Below the pieces are notes generated by a model. That model made no database searches, had not been told where the DNA came from, and worked only from the letters and a program-made list of their open reading frames with translations. DNA of 8,185 nucleotides from Actinomycetota bacterium. GTDB taxonomy: Bacteria; Actinomycetota; Thermoleophilia; Solirubrobacterales; 70-9. The stretch lies in contig VAYL01000056.1 of NCBI GenBank assembly GCA_005884305.1, positions 7,549 to 15,733 on the forward strand. Reading direction: 5' to 3'. Below, in pieces: positions 5,546-8,185 of the stretch (positions within the stretch are counted from its first letter, which is position 1; each line of letters opens with the position of its first letter). The position numbers were made by a program, and so were the translations under genes.

Positions 5546-5845
5546 ATGCACGTTGCCGAGTTCACCCTTCACCCGAAGCCCGGGCACTACGACGAGGTCG
5601 CCGAGATCTACTCGGAGTTCGCCGCCGAATTCCTGAGCGACCACCCCGCGCTCGAGACCGTGCTGATCCTGGGCGACGAGGCCTCCGGCGTCGTGCGCGG
5701 GATCGGCGTCTTCGAGGATCGCGACTCGGCCGACGCGGTCAACAGCGACCCGGAGTTCGCCTCCTTCAACGACGCCGTCGGTCCGCTGCTCGCCACCCCG
5801 TCGGAGCGCGTCGAGCTGAACCTGCTGCACCTCTACACGAGGTAG
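5546..5845 (+). CDS. Small ABM-like (dimeric alpha/beta-barrel) protein
   Basis: This 99-residue protein starts MHVAEFTLHPKPGHYDEVAEIYSEF, the strand-helix opening of antibiotic-biosynthesis-monooxygenase-like ferredoxin folds ('x-x-V-x-x-F-x-x-x-P-G-x-x-x-E'). It continues with ETVLILGDEASGVVRGIGVFEDRDSADAVNSDPEF, where strands pair before a helix containing a typical 'x-SxPEF-xxF' turn, and ends in a strand (RVELNLLHLYTR). Such proteins dimerise. Some are small monooxygenases or quinone-handling enzymes, and many have no known activity. The start at 5546 is chosen for its Shine-Dalgarno; an upstream ATG at 5516 (overlapping the previous stop as ATGA) would add ten residues that do not fit the fold. 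It is in one unit with the sulfotransferase gene and may be translationally coupled to it. Its stop lies 10 bases from the convergent gene's stop. Confidence 0.72.
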   Translation: MHVAEFTLHPKPGHYDEVAEIYSEFAAEFLSDHPALETVLILGDEASGVVRGIGVFEDRDSADAVNSDPEFASFNDAVGPLLATPSERVELNLLHLYTR

Positions 5846-5856
5846 CCGGCCCGGCT
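5844..5856. repeat. Small palindrome between two convergent stop codons
   Basis: AGCCGG-C-CCGGCT joins the TAG of the rightward ABM-like gene and the TGA of the leftward gene. It could be the core of a compact bidirectional stop signal, but it is short and no T-run follows on either strand. Confidence 0.3.
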
Positions 5857-6326
5857 CACTCGCCGAAGTCGTTGATCTTCCACTGGTCCCGGATCAGGAA
5901 CATGTGGAACGTCACCGGCTTCGTGCCCTTCGACCCGGGCGTGCGGATGTTCGCGTCCATCGCCGCCTGATTGCCGCTCACCCGCACGTCGATCACCTTC
6001 GCGATGCGCGTGCCGGCGAGTTGATCGCCGAGGAACACCTTGAGGATCTGATCGCAGCCCTTCAGGCCCTCCTGGGTCGCGACGCTCGCGGCACGCTGTT
6101 CGATCGTGTGCTGCTCCTCGGCGGTCAGCTGGGCGCAGGCCGCCTTGAAGTCGTGATCCTGCGCCGCCGCGAAGAACTGCTCCACCGCGCTCTGCGCCCG
6201 CTCCGCCTCGGTCGGCGGGTTGGAGAACGGCCCCACGTCGGTGATCGCCAGGACGGCGACCGCGATCCCGGCGATCAAGATGACCGCAGCGATCCGGCGC
6301 CGGGCAGCTTCAGACAGGTTCCCCAC
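5856..6326 (-). CDS. Membrane-anchored exported protein, NTF2-like
   Basis: From GTG 6326 the protein has 156 residues. A short basic N-terminus (SEAARRR) leads into one hydrophobic segment (about 12-29, IAAVILIAGIAVAVLAIT), an uncleaved anchor or signal. The outer part starts PPTEAERAQSAVEQFFAAAQDHDFKAACAQLTAEEQ (37-72), the pattern of lumazine-binding/NTF2-like domains: helix, 'A-x-x-x-D-x-x-x-A-C-x-x-L'. It ends in strands IDVRVSGNQAAMDANI and VTFHMFLIRDQWKINDF; the closing 'W-K-I-x-D' is typical of this fold. Cys64 and Cys91 could form a disulfide. No function can be named. The frame stays open 64 codons further upstream, but that part is Pro/Arg-rich, overlaps the divergent gene and precedes the membrane segment, so I reject it. 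A TACGTT hexamer lies 6 bases before this GTG. Confidence 0.75.
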   Translation of the reverse strand: MGNLSEAARRRIAAVILIAGIAVAVLAITDVGPFSNPPTEAERAQSAVEQFFAAAQDHDFKAACAQLTAEEQHTIEQRAASVATQEGLKGCDQILKVFLGDQLAGTRIAKVIDVRVSGNQAAMDANIRTPGSKGTKPVTFHMFLIRDQWKINDFGE

Positions 6327-6332
6327 AGGCGG

Positions 6333-6338
6333 AACGTA
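6333..6338 (-). promoter_or_regulatory. Possible leaderless -10 (TACGTT) of the NTF2-like gene
   Basis: On the minus strand TACGTT fits TANNNT and ends exactly 6 bases before GTG 6326, so transcription would start at the start codon itself. No Shine-Dalgarno lies between. The -35 region shows no good match. Confidence 0.45.
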
Positions 6339-6369
6339 GCCCGCCGCGTGCACGGATGACGCACTCGGG

Positions 6370-6398
6370 CCGTTTCCGGCGATTTCAAGCGGGAACGG
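6370..6398. repeat. Imperfect dyad in the divergent intergenic region
   Basis: CCGTTTCC (6370-6377) faces GGGAACGG (6391-6398) with one G-T wobble and a 13-base centre. It lies between the leftward NTF2-like gene and the rightward SPW-like gene, where an operator or a 5'-leader hairpin is possible. It could also be chance. Confidence 0.25.
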
Positions 6399-6445
6399 GA
6401 TGAGCGAGCAATCGCCGCGCAGGGATGGCGCACAGGTCACGAGCC

Positions 6446-6955
6446 ATGCCACGTGAGGAAGAGACCAAGCCGACCCCCGGCCAGGATCCCGAGGCCGACG
6501 TTCCGGAGCTGAACGCACCGGCGCTCGCGCCCGGCGACGTCGCGCCGCCGGTGGACCCGAGCCCGCGCTTTTACCGCGACTGGCGAACGGGCGTGACCGT
6601 GGCAGGGCTTCTCAACCTCCTGGCGGGCGCGTGGCTCGTCGCCTCGCCGTGGGCGCTCGATTACGTCGCCGGCGACTCGCGCCTGAACCCGATCATCTGC
6701 GGCGCGATCGTGGCATTCGCGGCGCTCATGCGCGTCGGCATCTGGCGGGCGGAGTGGCTGTCGATGATCAGCGTCGGCGTGGGCGTGTGGCTCTTCGGCA
6801 GCGGCTTCTGGCTCGCCACCTCGTCGTCCGCCCAGTGGAACTCATGGTTCCTTGGCCTCGCCGTCATCGTCCTCGCCCTCCTCAGCATCGACGCGACCGA
6901 GGAGGGGCGCCTGGAGGGATCGCCGGCCGCCGGGGAGTCCCTGAGCCTCCGGTAG
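6446..6955 (+). CDS. SPW repeat-type four-helix membrane protein
   Basis: From ATG 6446 the protein has 169 residues. About 40 residues of acidic, Pro-rich, probably disordered N-terminus precede four hydrophobic helices (about 48-70, 80-100, 104-124, 130-148). The first contains LLNLLAGAWLVASPWAL (55-71), a match to the SPW repeat with its Ser-Pro-Trp; the third (WLSMISVGVGVWLFGSGFWL) looks like a degenerate second repeat. SPW proteins are small integral membrane proteins with no known biochemical role. An in-frame ATG at 6425 would add seven residues, but its AGGG touches the codon. 6446 has an AGG 9 bases away and a more usual N-terminus, though neither site is strong. The gene diverges from the NTF2-like gene and lies 25 bases before the phosphodiesterase gene. 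Confidence 0.8.
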   Translation: MPREEETKPTPGQDPEADVPELNAPALAPGDVAPPVDPSPRFYRDWRTGVTVAGLLNLLAGAWLVASPWALDYVAGDSRLNPIICGAIVAFAALMRVGIWRAEWLSMISVGVGVWLFGSGFWLATSSSAQWNSWFLGLAVIVLALLSIDATEEGRLEGSPAAGESLSLR

Positions 6956-6965
6956 TCGGCGCGAA

Positions 6966-6971
6966 TACCCT
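6966..6971 (+). promoter_or_regulatory. Possible -10 (TACCCT) of the phosphodiesterase gene
   Basis: TACCCT fits TANNNT and ends 9 bases before GTG 6981, which would give a leader of two or three bases. No Shine-Dalgarno is seen in the 25-base gap after the SPW-like gene. It is weaker support than the 6-7 base cases. Confidence 0.35.
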
Positions 6972-6980
6972 CCGCGGCCG

Positions 6981-7730
6981 GTGAAGCGAATCGGCCATAA
7001 AGGCGCGGACCTGATCCGGCCCGGCAACACGCTCGAGAGCTTCGAGGCGGCGGTCGAGGCCGGCGCCGAGATGATCGAGCTGGACGTGCTGCGGCCCAGG
7101 GCCGAATTCCGCGACGGTCCCGACTGGCGCCGCGCCGCCGCCGGGCCGGTCGGCGACGGTGCCCCGCCGCTTCTCGTGGCGCACGACTGGGGCGACGCCG
7201 CGCGCCGCGACCCGATGCGCCTGGAGGAGGCGATGGACGCCTTCGGACGCCCGCCGCTCGACCGCGTCGCGATCGATTGCGATCTGAAGATCGCCGGCCG
7301 CGAGGACGAGGTGGTCGCCACCCTCAGCGAGCGCGGGCTTCTCGAGCGGACTCAGATCTCCACCATGGAGATCTCGAGTCTCCGGGCGCTCCGCGCCCTC
7401 GATCCCGAGATCCCGCTCGGCTGGACCCTCCCCAAGGTCACGCGCGACTGGAACGCGATGGCGTGGGCGCGCCCGGTCGTGGCCGCGGGCCTAGTCTCGC
7501 TGCGCGCCAGGTTGCCGGGCGTCGTGCGCCGCCAGGCGCCGGAGTTGGGCGTCAACTCGATCTGGGCCTATAACCCCGTTGTCACCACGCGGTTGGTCGA
7601 TGCATGCCACGACCTCGGTATGGAGCTGATCGCCTGGACGGTCGACGACCTCCCGCGCATGCGAACCCTGGCGGCGATGGGCGTCGATGGGATCTGCACC
7701 AACGATCCGCGGCTGTTCGATCGGCTCTAG
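6981..7730 (+). CDS. Glycerophosphodiester phosphodiesterase family protein
   Basis: GDPDs hydrolyse glycerophosphodiesters to glycerol-3-phosphate and an alcohol, using a TIM barrel with a bound metal and two catalytic His. The 249 residues are full length for the bacterial form, and no signal peptide is seen, so it is probably cytoplasmic. Motifs are His6 (RIGHKG), PGNTLESFEAAVEAGAEMIELDV (14-36) with metal ligands Glu33 and Asp35, and LLVAHD (64-69) with the second His68. DLK (101-103) takes the place of the usual E-x-K metal site, so Asp replaces Glu. The barrel ends with LIAWTVDDLPRMRTLAAMGVDGICTNDP (216-243), the classic C-terminal signature. Gly15 replaces the Glu of the common PENT motif. 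The start is GTG; His6 so close to it fixes the N-terminus. It follows the SPW-like gene and precedes the transporter on the same strand. Confidence 0.92.
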   Translation: MKRIGHKGADLIRPGNTLESFEAAVEAGAEMIELDVLRPRAEFRDGPDWRRAAAGPVGDGAPPLLVAHDWGDAARRDPMRLEEAMDAFGRPPLDRVAIDCDLKIAGREDEVVATLSERGLLERTQISTMEISSLRALRALDPEIPLGWTLPKVTRDWNAMAWARPVVAAGLVSLRARLPGVVRRQAPELGVNSIWAYNPVVTTRLVDACHDLGMELIAWTVDDLPRMRTLAAMGVDGICTNDPRLFDRL

Positions 7731-7734
7731 CCCG

Positions 7735-7740
7735 TAGGCT
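7735..7740 (+). promoter_or_regulatory. Possible leaderless -10 (TAGGCT) of the MFS gene
   Basis: TAGGCT fits TANNNT and ends 6 bases before GTG 7747, so the transcript could start at that codon. It lies 4 bases after the phosphodiesterase stop. A rival start at ATG 7873 would make this element irrelevant. Confidence 0.4.
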
Positions 7741-7746
7741 CCCGCC

Positions 7747-8185
7747 GTGCCGCTCGGGGGCTCCCGCCACCTACACGTGAGGTCAGCGCGGCACCTGCAC
7801 GCGCGCGCGAGGGAGGCCCCGCCCGCGCCGGCGGCCTTCGCGGACCCCGATCGCATAGCACCAGGAGCGGTCATGGCGCTGATCGCGATGGGCCTCGGTG
7901 TGATCGTGATCGCGAACGACTTCACCGCGCTGAACGTCGCCCTGACCGCGATCGAGGGCGACTTCAACGTCGACCTCGGCACCGCCCAGTGGGTGATCAA
8001 CGCCTACTGCCTGGTCTTCGGCATGGCGATCGTCACCGGCGGGCGTCTAGCGGACCTGTTCGGGCGCCGGCGGGCGTTCTTCGTCGGCTCGGCGTTGTTC
8101 GCAGGTTTCTCGCTGCTCGGGGGTCTGGCGCCGAGCGCGATCTTCCTGATCGTGATGCGCGTGGGGATGGGCATCGGGGCCGCCC
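7747..8185 (+). CDS. MFS transporter, DHA2/EmrB-QacA type, 3' truncated
   Basis: The gene runs off the right edge with 146 codons visible. The first transmembrane helix holds ANDFTALNVALTAIE (residues 56-70), the DHA2 family's D-x-T-x-x-N-V-A-L signature with Asp58 in place. AQWVINAYCLVFGMAIVTGGRLADLFGRRR (80-109) carries the W-V-x-x-A-Y motif and MFS motif A (GRLADLFGRRR) in the helix 2-3 loop. Parts of helices 3 and 4 follow. Such proteins are usually 14-helix drug/proton antiporters; the substrate is unknown. The start is debatable. ATG 7873 has AGGAG 5 bases upstream (7863-7867) but would put the first residue inside helix 1 with no basic cytoplasmic segment. GTG 7747 adds 42 Arg/His-rich residues ending DPDRIAPGAV and has a -10-like hexamer at leaderless spacing. 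I lean to 7747. Confidence 0.85.
   Translation, partial: MPLGGSRHLHVRSARHLHARAREAPPAPAAFADPDRIAPGAVMALIAMGLGVIVIANDFTALNVALTAIEGDFNVDLGTAQWVINAYCLVFGMAIVTGGRLADLFGRRRAFFVGSALFAGFSLLGGLAPSAIFLIVMRVGMGIGAA

Noticed and set aside
5120..5830. 236-codon minus-strand frame over the sulfotransferase and ABM-like genes
   Set aside because: It covers two recognisable genes on the other strand and has no motif of its own.
6327..6518. N-terminal extension of the NTF2-like protein
   Set aside because: It is Pro/Arg-rich low-complexity sequence before a normal membrane anchor, overlaps the divergent SPW-like gene, and GTG 6326 has a well-placed -10.
1..8185. CRISPR array, IS element, integrase or prophage genes
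   Set aside because: No regularly spaced repeats, transposase motifs, terminal inverted repeats or phage genes were seen on either strand.

Overview
The window is high-GC bacterial chromosome, most likely from an actinobacterium and possibly from class Thermoleophilia (Solirubrobacterales-like). That placement is an inference from four things: strong G/C preference at third codon positions, many GTG starts, the glmU-prs pair next to a tRNA-Gln, and a GAAC-N4-GTTC SOS-type operator. No 16S or ribosomal-protein marker is present, so it is not proven. Coding density is high and no gene-free stretch exceeds about 120 bases.

Left part (1-1191): the 3' part of a cyclase-family (KynB-like) metal hydrolase runs rightward and overlaps tail to tail with a leftward SRPBCC/START-fold protein. 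Next is a leftward tRNA-Gln(TTG) whose T-stem appears to carry three extra bases.

Accessory insert (1192-2351): between tRNA-Gln and glmU lies one HNH-nuclease-like gene. It has two tandem SWxxALRRLG repeat domains, an HNH core with zinc cysteines, a second four-cysteine cluster and a C-terminal helix-turn-helix. Just upstream is GAACATACGTTC, a good match to the Gram-positive LexA box. This is the most interesting part of the window: a probably damage-inducible nuclease or DNA-binding protein beside an aberrant tRNA gene.

Core operon (2352-4783): glmU (UDP-GlcNAc synthesis) and prs (PRPP synthase) overlap by 4 bases. The operon ends in a 14-bp perfect hairpin enclosing the prs stop codon, followed by three more dyads before the next gene.

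Right part (4884-8185): a sulfotransferase-family protein and a small ABM-like protein form a short rightward unit. Convergent to it is a leftward, membrane-anchored, NTF2-like exported protein. Divergent from that gene, a rightward series holds an SPW-type four-helix membrane protein, a glycerophosphodiester phosphodiesterase and a truncated DHA2-type MFS exporter.

Several starts have a TANNNT hexamer 6-9 bases upstream and no separate Shine-Dalgarno, which suggests leaderless or nearly leaderless transcription. Genes inside operons, such as the ABM-like gene, have a normal Shine-Dalgarno.
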